NCBI RefSeq assembly: GCF_001886815.1
Contig: NZ_CP018099.1
Coordinates: 1,176,501 to 1,240,500 of the forward strand
Reading direction: 5' to 3'
DNA from: Caldithrix abyssi DSM 13497
Lineage (GTDB): Bacteria > Calditrichota > Calditrichia > Calditrichales > Calditrichaceae
Length of the DNA stretch: 64,000 nt
This document shows positions 1-9,159 of the stretch, piece after piece. The notes under the pieces were generated by a model that saw only the letters and a list, made by a program, of their open reading frames with translations, ran no database searches and was not told where the DNA came from. The position numbers and the translations under genes were made by a program. Position 1 is the first letter of the stretch. Every line of letters begins with the position of its first letter.

Positions 1-2
1 CG

Positions 3-401
3 ACCAAAAAGCCCTTCCGCACGGGAGACCGGATTGTTTTTAAGGTAAAAGGAAAAGACTACGATTTGCAAAAAGCCAAATCCGATCTGGACAAAATCGC
101 CGTGGTGCCCAATCCCTATCTGGCCGCGGCCGCCTGGGAACCTAAAACGCCATTCAGAACGGGGCGCGGCGAACGGCGCATCTATTTCATTAATCTTCCT
201 ATGGAGTGTACCATTCGCATTTACACGGTGCGCGGCTATCTGGTAGATACCATTGAGCACCGCGGAAATACAGAAACGGGTCAGGCGTCCTGGAACTTGC
301 TTTCCAAAGATGGACAGGAAATCGCCTACGGCGTTTACATTTATCATGTGGAAGCGCCGGGCATCGGAGAAAAAGTTGGGAAATTTGCGGTGATTAAATA
401 G
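3..401 (+). CDS. C-terminal end of a secreted sorting-domain protein (5' partial)
   Basis: The frame is open from the first complete codon at base 3, so this is the end of a gene that begins outside the window. The visible residues contain the segment DKIAVVPNPY, a basic/aromatic stretch, and a final beta-rich module ending GVYIYHVEAPGIGEKVGKFAVIK-like, which matches the type A C-terminal sorting domain pattern (strand, Gly-Val-Tyr, lysine end). In this family the domain directs export through a T9SS-type system and surface attachment. The catalytic or binding part is not visible. It is followed by a strong terminator and then a PorV-like barrel gene on the same strand. Confidence 0.8.
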   Translation, partial: TKKPFRTGDRIVFKVKGKDYDLQKAKSDLDKIAVVPNPYLAAAAWEPKTPFRTGRGERRIYFINLPMECTIRIYTVRGYLVDTIEHRGNTETGQASWNLLSKDGQEIAYGVYIYHVEAPGIGEKVGKFAVIK

Positions 402-412
402 TGGGTGTGCGG

Positions 413-448
413 AGAGAACCGTAAAATTGCGGTTCTCTTCTCCTTTTT
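413..448 (+). terminator. Rho-independent terminator after the partial sorting-domain gene
   Basis: The arms AGAGAACCG and CGGTTCTCT form a 9-bp stem with an 8-base loop, followed by a pyrimidine/T-rich tract (TCTCCTTTTT). It lies 12 bases after the stop codon of the upstream gene. Confidence 0.85.
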
Positions 449-486
449 AAAGAATTGAGAAAAAACTGAAAAACAGGGTGAGTGCC

Positions 487-1509
487 ATGAAACAAATAAA
501 AATTGTGCTGGCTCTTTTAATGACATGCGCTTTGTCTTACGGACAGTACTCGAAAGATGTGAGTAATGTGGGAACGACGGCGGCTCCTTTTCTGGAAATT
601 GGCGTGGGCGCGCGCGCCATCGGTATGGGCGGCGCGTTTGTGGCCACGGCCAATGACGTGAGCGCCATGTACTGGAATCCGGCCGGCATTGCCAACTTAA
701 AGAACATCCAGGCTATTTTTGTGCATACCAACTGGCTGGTGGACATCACGTTTGACTATGCCGGTATTGTTTTCCCGCTGTACCAGTATGGAACCATTGG
801 CTTAAATTTGACGGCGCTGAATATGGGCGAGATGAAGGTGCGCACCATTGACCATCCGGAAGGTACGGGCGAGTTTTTCGACGCCCGCGATCTGGCGCTG
901 GGACTGGCTTACGGTATTAAAATAACCAATCGATTTGCGCTGGGCTTCAACGTAAAATACATTTCGCAAACCATCTGGAAAGAACATGCCGCCGGTTTTG
1001 CGCTGGATATTGGCACGCTTTACGAAACGCCCTGGAAAGGCTTGCGTATCGGCGCGGCGCTTACCAATTTTGGCACGGATATGCGCATGGATGGCAACGA
1101 TCTGCTGGTGTACTACGATGTGGATCCCTACCAGTTGGGGAATAATGACCGTATCTTTGCTGAATTGAAAACGGACGCCTGGCCATTGCCCCTGAATTTT
1201 CAACTGGGAATCGCCTACGATGCGCTAATGTCCGAACAGCATCAGTTAACTCTGGAAGTGGATGCGCTACATCCCATTGATAATACAGAAAGCATTAATC
1301 TGGGAATGGAATATCAGCTGCAGGGCAAATTCTTTTTGCGCGTCGGCTACCGAAATTTGTTCCTGAAAGATTCGGAAGAGGGATTTACTCTGGGCGGCGG
1401 AATACAGCTGCCGCTGATGGGCCGCATTCAGGGCGGATTCGATTATGCCTTTGCCGATTTCGGGCGCTTGCAGGATACGCATCGTTTCACCATTTTATTG
1501 CGTTTTTGA
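487..1509 (+). CDS. PorV/PorQ-family outer-membrane beta-barrel protein
   Basis: Predicted protein of 340 residues with a signal peptide (hydrophobic core, then SYGQ). The mature N-terminus carries the family hallmark: FLEIGVGARAIGMGGAFVA followed by a WNPAG motif. The rest alternates polar and hydrophobic residues in strand-length segments and ends in ...TILLRF, with a terminal aromatic residue as in outer-membrane barrels. In the Bacteroidota T9SS, PorV shuttles sorted substrates at the outer membrane; related proteins are widespread in the FCB group and the exact role here is inferred. An in-frame GTG lies 9 bases upstream at 478, but the ATG at 487 has better spacing from AGGG. Its neighbours on both sides encode sorted proteins. 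Confidence 0.82.
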   Translation: MKQIKIVLALLMTCALSYGQYSKDVSNVGTTAAPFLEIGVGARAIGMGGAFVATANDVSAMYWNPAGIANLKNIQAIFVHTNWLVDITFDYAGIVFPLYQYGTIGLNLTALNMGEMKVRTIDHPEGTGEFFDARDLALGLAYGIKITNRFALGFNVKYISQTIWKEHAAGFALDIGTLYETPWKGLRIGAALTNFGTDMRMDGNDLLVYYDVDPYQLGNNDRIFAELKTDAWPLPLNFQLGIAYDALMSEQHQLTLEVDALHPIDNTESINLGMEYQLQGKFFLRVGYRNLFLKDSEEGFTLGGGIQLPLMGRIQGGFDYAFADFGRLQDTHRFTILLRF

Positions 1510-1676
1510 AATGAGCTCAAAGAGCAGTGTTACCGATCAATTTCGCAACAACTTCTCTTAAACTGCGTTTTATTTAACAGCATTTAGCGCAGCGGGGCTT
1601 TTAAAGTCGTTCAAATGATTTTACAGGTTTTAATAATTGGCCAGAATAAAGATTTTAAGGGGTGTGTGGGCTTACG

Positions 1677-4600
1677 ATGTTATTGAAAATAGTAAAGTTT
1701 AATTTAATATTCCTTTTCGCTTACTTCACTATATTGCTGGGTCAGGCCAATCAAATTGCTGTTAATCGGGTTGAGCTCATGCCCAACCTTCCCACGCCCT
1801 ACCACATACGCGACTGGCAGCAGGTGGCCCAGAAGTACGACTCGCTTGTATTTAATCTCTCTTTAAGCGGACAATATCTGCCGCTGGTAGAAATTAACGC
1901 CACCGGAATCAATTACCCCGCGCTGGGGAATTTTGTCATGCCCAGTTATGTGGGCAGCCCCGAACCCTGGAGCGGCGAGGCGATTAACCAGCTTGCGGCG
2001 GTGGTTGGCGCCACGCTGGTGGGCATTGATAAACGGAACCAGTTTGGTTACAACTGGCTGGCGTGGTGTCAGGATTTTTTTAACAGGCGCCCGCAAGAAA
2101 ACGTTTATTTGAATAATTTTAACGCACAAAGCGGATACGACTGGTGGTACGATACCATGCCCAATATCTTCTATTTTCAACTGGTCAATCTGTATGAAGA
2201 AACAGATTTCATCTATTTTGAGGAACAATTTTATTCGGTGGTCGATCGCTGGTATGAGGCTCTGCAACAGATGGGTGCAGGCGTCGCGCCCTGGCAAATA
2301 CCCGATTTTAACCATCGCGGCTGGCAACTTTCTACCATGACGCCCAACGACGACGGCGTAAAGGAGCCGGAAGCGGCCGGCGCCCTGGGCTGGTTGATGT
2401 ATCAGGCTTATTTGCGTTCGGGAGAGAAAAAGTACCTGATCGGAGCCGAATGGTGCATGGAATTTCTGGATCAATGGCCTTCCAACCCTTCTTATGAATT
2501 ACAATTACCGTACGGCGTTTACACAGCGGCTCGTATGAATGCCGAATTGCACACCGCCTATAATATCAAAAAGATGGTGAACTGGTGTTACGATCCGCAG
2601 GGCAATGTACGCGGCTGGGGCGTAACGGTCGGCAACTGGGGCGGATACGATTGTTCCGGCCTGGTGGGCGAGGTGATCGGCGATGATTACGCCTTTGCCA
2701 TGAATACCTTTGAAATGATCGGCGCCCTGGCGCCAATGGTTCGTTACGACGAACGATTTGCGCGAGCCATTGGTAAATGGGCGCTTAATGCGGTCAACTC
2801 TGCCCGTTTTTTTTATCATCCGTTTTTAGCGGATGAAAATCAGGATGCGGAAGCATGGGCAAAAATTTACGACCCGCAGGGCGTAATCGCTTATGAAGCC
2901 GTCCGCGAGGTGGACTGGTATTCCAATCGCAGTCCGTATGCCACGGGCGACGCACTGCGTCACGGCTGGGCGCAAACCAATCTGGCTCTTTACGGCGCTT
3001 CGCATGTAGGCATTCTGGGCGCCATTGTGGACACCACCAATGTGCGCGGTATTTTGAAACTAAATATCAGTAAAACCGATTACGGGCCGGGATTCACCCG
3101 GGCAGACTTCCCTCGTTTTTATCTTCTTTACAATCCTTACGCCGTGGATACGACCGTTACGCTAAATGTAGGAAACGATCCGGTCGATGTTTACGATTGT
3201 ATTCGTAATCAGAATATGGCAGAGATGGTTTCCGGGGAGGTGAACATTTCCATTCCGGCCGATGAAGCGGTATTGATTACCTTTATCGAGCAGGGAGCAG
3301 AGCGAATTTTTAAAGATGGCGTGTTGTATGTGAAGGGTAATGCGATTGATTTTCAAACGGCGGCGCCTGTGGAAAATCTGACGCCGCGTATTAAGGCCCT
3401 GGCCCCTGAACATAAGGTGGTTTCTACTGGCGGCCAGAACAAAATCTACTGCACGGCGGTGGATCCCGATGGCGATTCTTTACAATACCTCTGGCAGGCT
3501 GAGGCGGGAAGTTTAACCGGTGGCGGCCCGGTGGTTAGCTGGCAGGCGCCGGATGAAGGGGGCAGCGTAACCATCCGCTGTAAGGTGATGGATGGGGGGC
3601 TGCTGGTCGATTCGGCTGAGACACGCGTTACGGTGATTGACAACCAGCTGCCGGTGATTCGCCAGATGGGTGTGCAGCCAAAAGTTACCCTGCCGGGGGA
3701 GACGGTCTCGTTCTATTGTCAGGCAGAAGATGCCGACGGCGATAGCCTGGCATACGCCTGGTGGATTGATGCGGGCGATACACTGAGCCGCCAGGCAAAC
3801 TGGTCGTGGCAGGTTCCGGATACTGCCGGTTACATTATGATGCACGTTCTGGTGCAAGACGTAAAGCAGGGCTTTGTGCGCGACAGCGTTGGACTTAGCG
3901 TGGGAAAGCTGGTAATCCGTTACAATTTTGAGAATGGCCTGGCTAACGATCTAAGTCCCTTTGCCAACAATGGAATCGTCAGCGGAGCGGATACCGTGGT
4001 CACGCCCCGCGGCAAGGGTCTGTTTTTTGATGGGATCAATGCCGCTGTGTGTGTTCCGCTTCATCCATCTTTAAATTTTGAGGAAGAGATTTCCGTGGCT
4101 TTTTTGATGCGTGTGGATTCTTTTTACACGCGCGAGGCCTATCCGGTAAGTCACGGCAACTGGGAAAATCGCTGGAAAATTTCTATTACGGATACTAAAT
4201 TGCGCTGGACTATAAAAACTTCAGAACGTATTTACGATCTGGATTCTAAGGATGCGCTGGAGTTAAACCGTTTTTATTTTGTTACCTGTCTTTACAATTC
4301 CAGCGCTCAGGAGATGTCCATTTATCTGGACGGCAGCCTGAACAACACGCGTGCTGCGCAGGGAAACCTTTTACCCACGGAATACGATTTGAGTATGGGG
4401 CAGCATTTGCCGGGGAATCCGCAATACGCGTTCCGAGGCGTTATTGATGAATTTTTTTTGTTAAACCATGCGTTAAGCGACGAAGAGATCGCAACGCTTT
4501 ATGACACGCTTACCGCCATTAAAGAGCGGGAAAAGACGGCGCTGCCCGGAAAGTTTGTTTTGAAGCCGAATTATCCCGATCCCTTTAATCCCAGCACGCG

Positions 4601-4811
4601 CATTGAATATTTTTTGCCAGCTACAGGCCGCGTCCGATTGGAGTTTTTTGACGTTCGGGGGCGGCTGATCCGAAAGATCGATCTGGGACAGGGAAGTCCC
4701 GGCTGGCATGTGTTTACCTGGCGGGCAGAAAATCTCTCTTCCGGTGTTTATTTTTACAGAGTAGCATGGCGCGATCTTCAAAAAGTCGGTAAGTGCCTGA
4801 AAATTAAGTAA
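1677..4811 (+). CDS. Large secreted protein: toroid-like catalytic region, two Ig/PKD-like domains, LamG domain, sorting domain
   Basis: About 1044 residues from the ATG at 1677 (an in-frame GTG at 1662 is possible). A signal peptide ends near LLGQA. Residues ~30-560 form an unrecognised region rich in Trp, Tyr and helical repeats, resembling an (alpha/alpha) toroid glycosidase followed by a beta domain. Two Ig/PKD-like repeats with DPDGDSLQYLWQ and DADGDSLAYAWW follow (~595-760), then a LamG/concanavalin-like domain (~765-930, FDGINAAVCVP) and a type A sorting domain (NYPDPFNPSTRIEY ... SSGVYFYRV). It is probably surface-displayed and polysaccharide-binding. It starts the mannoside locus and is 66 bases from the importer lipoprotein gene; a GC-rich hairpin (4822-4838) lies between them. 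Substrate specificity is unknown; a role in releasing oligomannosides is inferred only from context. Confidence 0.75.
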   Translation: MLLKIVKFNLIFLFAYFTILLGQANQIAVNRVELMPNLPTPYHIRDWQQVAQKYDSLVFNLSLSGQYLPLVEINATGINYPALGNFVMPSYVGSPEPWSGEAINQLAAVVGATLVGIDKRNQFGYNWLAWCQDFFNRRPQENVYLNNFNAQSGYDWWYDTMPNIFYFQLVNLYEETDFIYFEEQFYSVVDRWYEALQQMGAGVAPWQIPDFNHRGWQLSTMTPNDDGVKEPEAAGALGWLMYQAYLRSGEKKYLIGAEWCMEFLDQWPSNPSYELQLPYGVYTAARMNAELHTAYNIKKMVNWCYDPQGNVRGWGVTVGNWGGYDCSGLVGEVIGDDYAFAMNTFEMIGALAPMVRYDERFARAIGKWALNAVNSARFFYHPFLADENQDAEAWAKIYDPQGVIAYEAVREVDWYSNRSPYATGDALRHGWAQTNLALYGASHVGILGAIVDTTNVRGILKLNISKTDYGPGFTRADFPRFYLLYNPYAVDTTVTLNVGNDPVDVYDCIRNQNMAEMVSGEVNISIPADEAVLITFIEQGAERIFKDGVLYVKGNAIDFQTAAPVENLTPRIKALAPEHKVVSTGGQNKIYCTAVDPDGDSLQYLWQAEAGSLTGGGPVVSWQAPDEGGSVTIRCKVMDGGLLVDSAETRVTVIDNQLPVIRQMGVQPKVTLPGETVSFYCQAEDADGDSLAYAWWIDAGDTLSRQANWSWQVPDTAGYIMMHVLVQDVKQGFVRDSVGLSVGKLVIRYNFENGLANDLSPFANNGIVSGADTVVTPRGKGLFFDGINAAVCVPLHPSLNFEEEISVAFLMRVDSFYTREAYPVSHGNWENRWKISITDTKLRWTIKTSERIYDLDSKDALELNRFYFVTCLYNSSAQEMSIYLDGSLNNTRAAQGNLLPTEYDLSMGQHLPGNPQYAFRGVIDEFFLLNHALSDEEIATLYDTLTAIKEREKTALPGKFVLKPNYPDPFNPSTRIEYFLPATGRVRLEFFDVRGRLIRKIDLGQGSPGWHVFTWRAENLSSGVYFYRVAWRDLQKVGKCLKIK

Positions 4812-4821
4812 CCATCTGGAG

Positions 4822-4838
4822 CGCCTGCCGGGCAGGCG
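4822..4838 (+). other. GC-rich intercistronic hairpin
   Basis: The arms CGCCTGC and GCAGGCG form a 7-bp stem with a 3-base loop between the secreted protein and the importer lipoprotein gene. No T-run follows, so it is more likely an mRNA stability or processing element than a terminator. Confidence 0.4.
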
Positions 4839-4877
4839 GCGAGAAATGGTTAAAGGCGATTAAAGGAGTTGTTTTAA

Positions 4878-6194
4878 GTGGTAAAAAAAATTGTCGGCAT
4901 AATAGTTGGTATTCTGGTTATTTTAATGGCAATGGGCTGCGGCAGGCGCGATTCTGCTCAGCAGCAGAGGAGCGTTGAAAAGAAAGAACTGACCTACTGG
5001 TGCGCGACCAATCCGCAGGAAGTTAAACTGGCCAGAGAGCTGGTGGACGAATGGAACCGCATTCACAAAGACGTTCCGGTTAAATTGCAAACTCTGCCGG
5101 CCAGCCAGTCTTCCGAAGAAGCGCTGCTGGCGGCCATTGCCGGCAACACCACGCCCGACATCTGTTCTAACATGTGGCCTGGCGCCATGGACGAGTTCAT
5201 CTCGGCCGGCGGACTGGTGCGCCTGGATACGTTCCCCGATTTCTGGCCGTATATCCTGGAACGCGTGTCTGAAGATCAGTTAAAAACATTTCAGGCCAGA
5301 GATGGCGGCCATTATCAGATTCCCTGGAAAACCAATCCCATTATGGTTTTTTACAATAAACGAATATTTAAAAAGGCGGGCGTTAAAGCGCCGTTGGAGA
5401 CCTATTCGCAGTTTCTTGACGCGGCGGAGAAAATTGTGCGCGATTTTGACGGCGACGGTCAGGCCGATTACTGGATGCTTTATCGCGATATCAAACCCAT
5501 CTGGTGGCAGCGTTTGTTCGATTACTATCCGTTTTACATCTGCGCTTCGGGAGGAAAAACGCTTTTTAAAGGCGATAAAATCGATTTTGACAATGATGCC
5601 AGCGTTAAGGTTTTTCAGTTTTTTCGCACCATGTATCAAAAAGGTTACATGCCGGTTGCCCAATTTCAGGGCGATCAATTTCTAGCAGGCAGGCTGGCCG
5701 CGCAAATATCCGGGCCGTGGCTGGTGGCCTACATTCAAAAATTTGCGCCCGAAGGATTTGAATATGGCATCATGCCCATTCCCCGGCCGGACGATTACAA
5801 GGGGCCTATTTACACCTATGGCGATCCCAAGAATATTTCCATTTTCAAAACCACCAAATATCCTCGTCAGGCCTGGAAATTTGCCCAATGGCTAATCTCG
5901 CGGCATGCGGACCTTCGCCTGCTGGAAATTTGCGATCAAATCCCCATTCGTAAAAATTTATTGAATGATTCGACCTTTGCCGCTTATTTTAAGAAAAAAC
6001 CACAAATGACCGTTTTTGCCCGGCAGGCGCCCTTCACGCGCGGCGTGGATGGCGTGGCCGATTTAAAAGAGATTTTTAACGCCATCTCGCAGGAATACGA
6101 AGCGAGCGTCATTTACGGGCGGCGCACTGCCCGCGAGGCCGTCAAACGTGCGGTAAAACGTGTAAAGGTTATCAGGGAGTGGAACAGACAATGA
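4878..6194 (+). CDS. ABC transporter sugar-binding lipoprotein (family 1 solute-binding protein)
   Basis: 438 residues with a lipoprotein signal (lipobox MGC, Cys21), so it should be anchored to the outer face of the inner membrane. The mature part has the features of family 1 extracellular solute-binding proteins (MalE-like): a Y-W-C start strand, PDICSNMWPGAMDEF, and the conserved IPWKTNPIMVFYNKRIFKKAG segment. A GTG start at 4878 is preceded by AAGGAG. The next gene overlaps in an ATGA junction, so translation is probably coupled. Together with the two permeases it should import an oligosaccharide; the GH130 and GH2 neighbours suggest a beta-mannoside. Ligand identity is inferred. Confidence 0.9.
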   Translation: MVKKIVGIIVGILVILMAMGCGRRDSAQQQRSVEKKELTYWCATNPQEVKLARELVDEWNRIHKDVPVKLQTLPASQSSEEALLAAIAGNTTPDICSNMWPGAMDEFISAGGLVRLDTFPDFWPYILERVSEDQLKTFQARDGGHYQIPWKTNPIMVFYNKRIFKKAGVKAPLETYSQFLDAAEKIVRDFDGDGQADYWMLYRDIKPIWWQRLFDYYPFYICASGGKTLFKGDKIDFDNDASVKVFQFFRTMYQKGYMPVAQFQGDQFLAGRLAAQISGPWLVAYIQKFAPEGFEYGIMPIPRPDDYKGPIYTYGDPKNISIFKTTKYPRQAWKFAQWLISRHADLRLLEICDQIPIRKNLLNDSTFAAYFKKKPQMTVFARQAPFTRGVDGVADLKEIFNAISQEYEASVIYGRRTAREAVKRAVKRVKVIREWNRQ

Positions 6195-7069
6195 TCAATT
6201 CTGTTATCAGGCGCATTAAAAAAAGCGACAAAATCGGTTATTTGATGAGTCTGCCTTATCTGATTAGCTTTGCCTTATTCATTGCCTTTCCGCTGGGCTT
6301 TTCGTTTATTTTAATCTTTCACAAGTGGAATATTATTACGCCCATGCGCTGGGTGGGACTCAAAAATTTTTACCGACTGTTCCACGATGTGGAATTTTTG
6401 CGGGCTATTTACAATACGTTGATTTTTTTAGTCATTCATATTCCGCTGCAAATTGTTTTTGCGTTGCTGATCGCCGTGCTGCTCAATCAAAAGATAAAAC
6501 TGCGCGGTTTTTTTAGAGCGGTGTACTTTATGCCGGTCATCGTCTCCGGCGTGGTGATCACCATTCTCTGGCAGCAGTTGTACAGTTATGAAACCGGCCT
6601 GCTCAATTTAATGCTCACTTCGATTGGATTGCCCAGAATCCCGTGGATCAACGATCCGTCGTGGGCCATGCCTTCCATTGCCATTATGGCCACCTGGAAG
6701 AATGTGGGTTTGTACATTGTGCTTTTTCTGGTCGGATTGCAAAACATTCCGGCTTATTTGTACGAGTCGGCGGAATTGGACGGCGCCAGCGCCTGGCAAA
6801 AGTTCCGCTACATCACCGTTCCGGCATTAAACAGCACCATGGTGCTGGTGGTTATTTTATCGACCATTGGCGGCTTTTCGTTGTTTATTGAGCCCTTTGT
6901 GATGACCGGCGGCGGCCCGATGAACAGCACGCTTTCGGCCATGCTTTACATCTACAATCAGGCCTTTTACTTTGGGCACATGGGGTATGCCGCTACTCTG
7001 GGCTTCTTTTTTGCCTTTATTATTTTTGTGGTGGTTTTAATCCAGAAACGTATAGTGGAGAATAAATAG
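6191..7069 (+). CDS. ABC sugar transporter permease (MalF-like)
   Basis: 292 residues with about six transmembrane helices. The cytoplasmic EAA loop is clear (YESAELDGASAWQKFRYITVPAL), which docks the ATPase. It is the MalF/UgpA-type subunit of a carbohydrate uptake CUT1 importer. The ATG at 6191 overlaps the stop of the binding protein (ATGA) and has AGGGAG upstream; an in-frame GTG at 6179 is less likely. Its partner follows 2 bases downstream. The ATP-binding subunit is not encoded nearby, as is common for CUT1 systems that share an MsmK/MalK-type ATPase. Confidence 0.92.
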   Translation: MINSVIRRIKKSDKIGYLMSLPYLISFALFIAFPLGFSFILIFHKWNIITPMRWVGLKNFYRLFHDVEFLRAIYNTLIFLVIHIPLQIVFALLIAVLLNQKIKLRGFFRAVYFMPVIVSGVVITILWQQLYSYETGLLNLMLTSIGLPRIPWINDPSWAMPSIAIMATWKNVGLYIVLFLVGLQNIPAYLYESAELDGASAWQKFRYITVPALNSTMVLVVILSTIGGFSLFIEPFVMTGGGPMNSTLSAMLYIYNQAFYFGHMGYAATLGFFFAFIIFVVVLIQKRIVENK

Positions 7070-7071
7070 GT

Positions 7072-7881
7072 ATGAAGCGTTTTTACATTTATTTGACTTT
7101 GACGGTTGGCGGCATCACCTTCATCTATCCCTTTTTATGGATGATTGCCGCCAGTTTAAAACCGGAAACGGAGATTGGCGCTATTGGTCTCTGGTCGCCG
7201 CATTTTAATCTGGAAAGCTATCGCCTGGTCGTACAAAAAATTCCCATCTGGCGGGCCCTGCTGAACAGCGTTTTTGTTTCGTTTTGCGTTACGGTGTCGG
7301 TCATCTTTTTTGGTTCCATGGTTGGTTATGCCCTGTCTCGCTTAAATTTCTGGGGGCGCAACTTGATTTTTGGCGTCATTTTATTTACCATGGTCATTCC
7401 TTTTCAGATTACGCTTATTCCCATGTACATTTTAATGGTAAAGTTCGGATGGGTCGATACATACCTGTCGCTGATTGTGCCGGGCATGGTTACGGCGTTT
7501 TCTATTTTGTTGTTCCGGCAGTTTTTTCTGGATATACCGCAGGATTTAATCGATGCCGCGCGCATCGACGGCTGCAACGATTTTACCATTTTGTTTAAAA
7601 TTATCTGGCCCATTTCCAAACCGGTTATCATTACTGTGGGTATCATTACCTTTATGACCAGCTGGAACGATGTGCTGTGGCCGTTGATTGTAATTCGCAA
7701 CGAAAAGTTAATGACCATGCCGCAGCTGGTCACCATTTTTGCCGTTGGAGGCGGCGCCGAAGCCCGATTGGGAGCCATGCTGGCTGCGGCCACCCTGCTG
7801 GCCATCCCTATCATTCTGGTTTATGCCTTCTTCCAGCGCTATTTTATTGAAAGTATGGCAACTTCTGGACTAAAAGGATAG
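7072..7881 (+). CDS. ABC sugar transporter permease (MalG-like)
   Basis: 269 residues with six predicted helices and the EAA motif in the form DLIDAARIDGCNDFTILFKIIWPISKP. It is the MalG/UgpE-type subunit that pairs with the preceding MalF-like permease. It begins 2 bases after the upstream stop and has GGAG nearby, so the three importer genes are one transcription unit. The C-terminus ends in FIESMATSGLKG, as is common in this subfamily. Confidence 0.93.
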   Translation: MKRFYIYLTLTVGGITFIYPFLWMIAASLKPETEIGAIGLWSPHFNLESYRLVVQKIPIWRALLNSVFVSFCVTVSVIFFGSMVGYALSRLNFWGRNLIFGVILFTMVIPFQITLIPMYILMVKFGWVDTYLSLIVPGMVTAFSILLFRQFFLDIPQDLIDAARIDGCNDFTILFKIIWPISKPVIITVGIITFMTSWNDVLWPLIVIRNEKLMTMPQLVTIFAVGGGAEARLGAMLAAATLLAIPIILVYAFFQRYFIESMATSGLKG

Positions 7882-7890
7882 GAGACTATT

Positions 7891-9141
7891 GTGCAGGTAC
7901 AAAAACTGGATTTTAAACTGGAACCCAATTTTCGCAGAGTGATAGCTCTTTCTTACAACATAGAAAAGACGCATGTGCAACGCATTGCCCAATATGTAAT
8001 GCGCCTGTCGACCGCAGAGCGTGAAGCGCTTTTTGCGGAGGTGGAAGCGAATTTTGCCGATCGGCATCGCGATCTTGAAAAGTTTCTATTGAATTTTTAC
8101 GGGCAAATGGAAAAATACCTGCCGCCCGGAATGCGTTTGAACCATGCCGATCGTTTGTTGCTGGCCAGTTATTTTACTAAAGAATATTCCATCGAAGCGG
8201 CCGCTCTGTTTAATCCTTCCATTGTGCCCTTTGAAAGGCCGACCCCGGACGGCGACCAGCGTTTTGTAATGAGTTTACGGGCTACCGGCGAGGGACACAT
8301 CTCCAGCGTTGAATTTATTCAGGGCAAAATAAATAAAAAGGGCGAAATATTTTTTAAGATGCCGGAATCGACCTTTGCCACCGGCCCGGAACGCGTAACG
8401 GTCGATTACGATTCGCCATACCAGACCATTGAAATGCAGTTCGACGCGCAAATCCCTCTGGCCGAACGCGTTATCTTTCCCATTACTGATGATGAGATCA
8501 ATGGCATCGAAGATTTGCGGCTGGTGCGTTTTGAGGATGAAAGCGGAGCCGTTTATTTTGGCACATACACCGCTTACGACGGTCATCAAATTCAAAGCAA
8601 GCTACTGGAAACCACCGATTTTACTACCTTCAGAAGTTACGCCTTGCAGGGCAGGGCAGTGAATGACAAAGGCATGGCTCTTTTTCCGGAGAAGATCGAC
8701 GGGCAATACGCCATGATCTCTCGACAGGACGGCACCAATCTTTATATTATGTTTTCCGATTCGTTGTACGACTGGGAAAAAGCAGAGTTGTTAATGGAGC
8801 CGCAAATGCCCTGGGAATTGACGAAAGTCGGGAATTGCGGTTCGCCGATCAAAACCGAGGCCGGCTGGCTGCTGGTAACGCACGGTGTGGGCCCCATGCG
8901 CAAATACCAGTTGGGCGCCATTTTGTTGGATTTAAAGAACCCGCGAAAGATCATCGCTCGACTTAAAGATCCTTTACTTGGCCCGGATGAAAGCGAACGA
9001 GAAGGCTATGTGCCCAATGTGATCTACACCTGCGGCAATATGCTGCACCAGGGTAAGTTGATCGTTCCTTACGCCATGTCCGATTCAGCCTCGGGTGTGG
9101 CTATTTTTAATCTTCAGGAGATCTTACAGGAAATGGAATAG
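7891..9141 (+). CDS. GH130 family beta-mannoside phosphorylase-like enzyme, long form with N-terminal helical extension
   Basis: 416 residues. Residues ~1-100 are helical and precede the GH130 five-bladed propeller. The general-acid motif is visible as G-I-E-D-L-R with Asp208, followed by the blade carrying ALFPEKIDGQYAMISRQDG and the GNCGSPIKTEAGWLLVTHGVG motif (H, G-W). GH130 enzymes are mostly phosphorolytic, releasing mannose 1-phosphate from beta-1,4- or beta-1,2-mannosides; some members with helical extensions are hydrolases. Start is a GTG at 7891 preceded by AGGAG, 9 bases after the permease stop. No signal peptide: cytoplasmic. Which linkage it cuts cannot be told from sequence alone. 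Confidence 0.85.
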   Translation: MQVQKLDFKLEPNFRRVIALSYNIEKTHVQRIAQYVMRLSTAEREALFAEVEANFADRHRDLEKFLLNFYGQMEKYLPPGMRLNHADRLLLASYFTKEYSIEAAALFNPSIVPFERPTPDGDQRFVMSLRATGEGHISSVEFIQGKINKKGEIFFKMPESTFATGPERVTVDYDSPYQTIEMQFDAQIPLAERVIFPITDDEINGIEDLRLVRFEDESGAVYFGTYTAYDGHQIQSKLLETTDFTTFRSYALQGRAVNDKGMALFPEKIDGQYAMISRQDGTNLYIMFSDSLYDWEKAELLMEPQMPWELTKVGNCGSPIKTEAGWLLVTHGVGPMRKYQLGAILLDLKNPRKIIARLKDPLLGPDESEREGYVPNVIYTCGNMLHQGKLIVPYAMSDSASGVAIFNLQEILQEME

Positions 9142-9159
9142 CGAAAGGAGTCGAAGACA

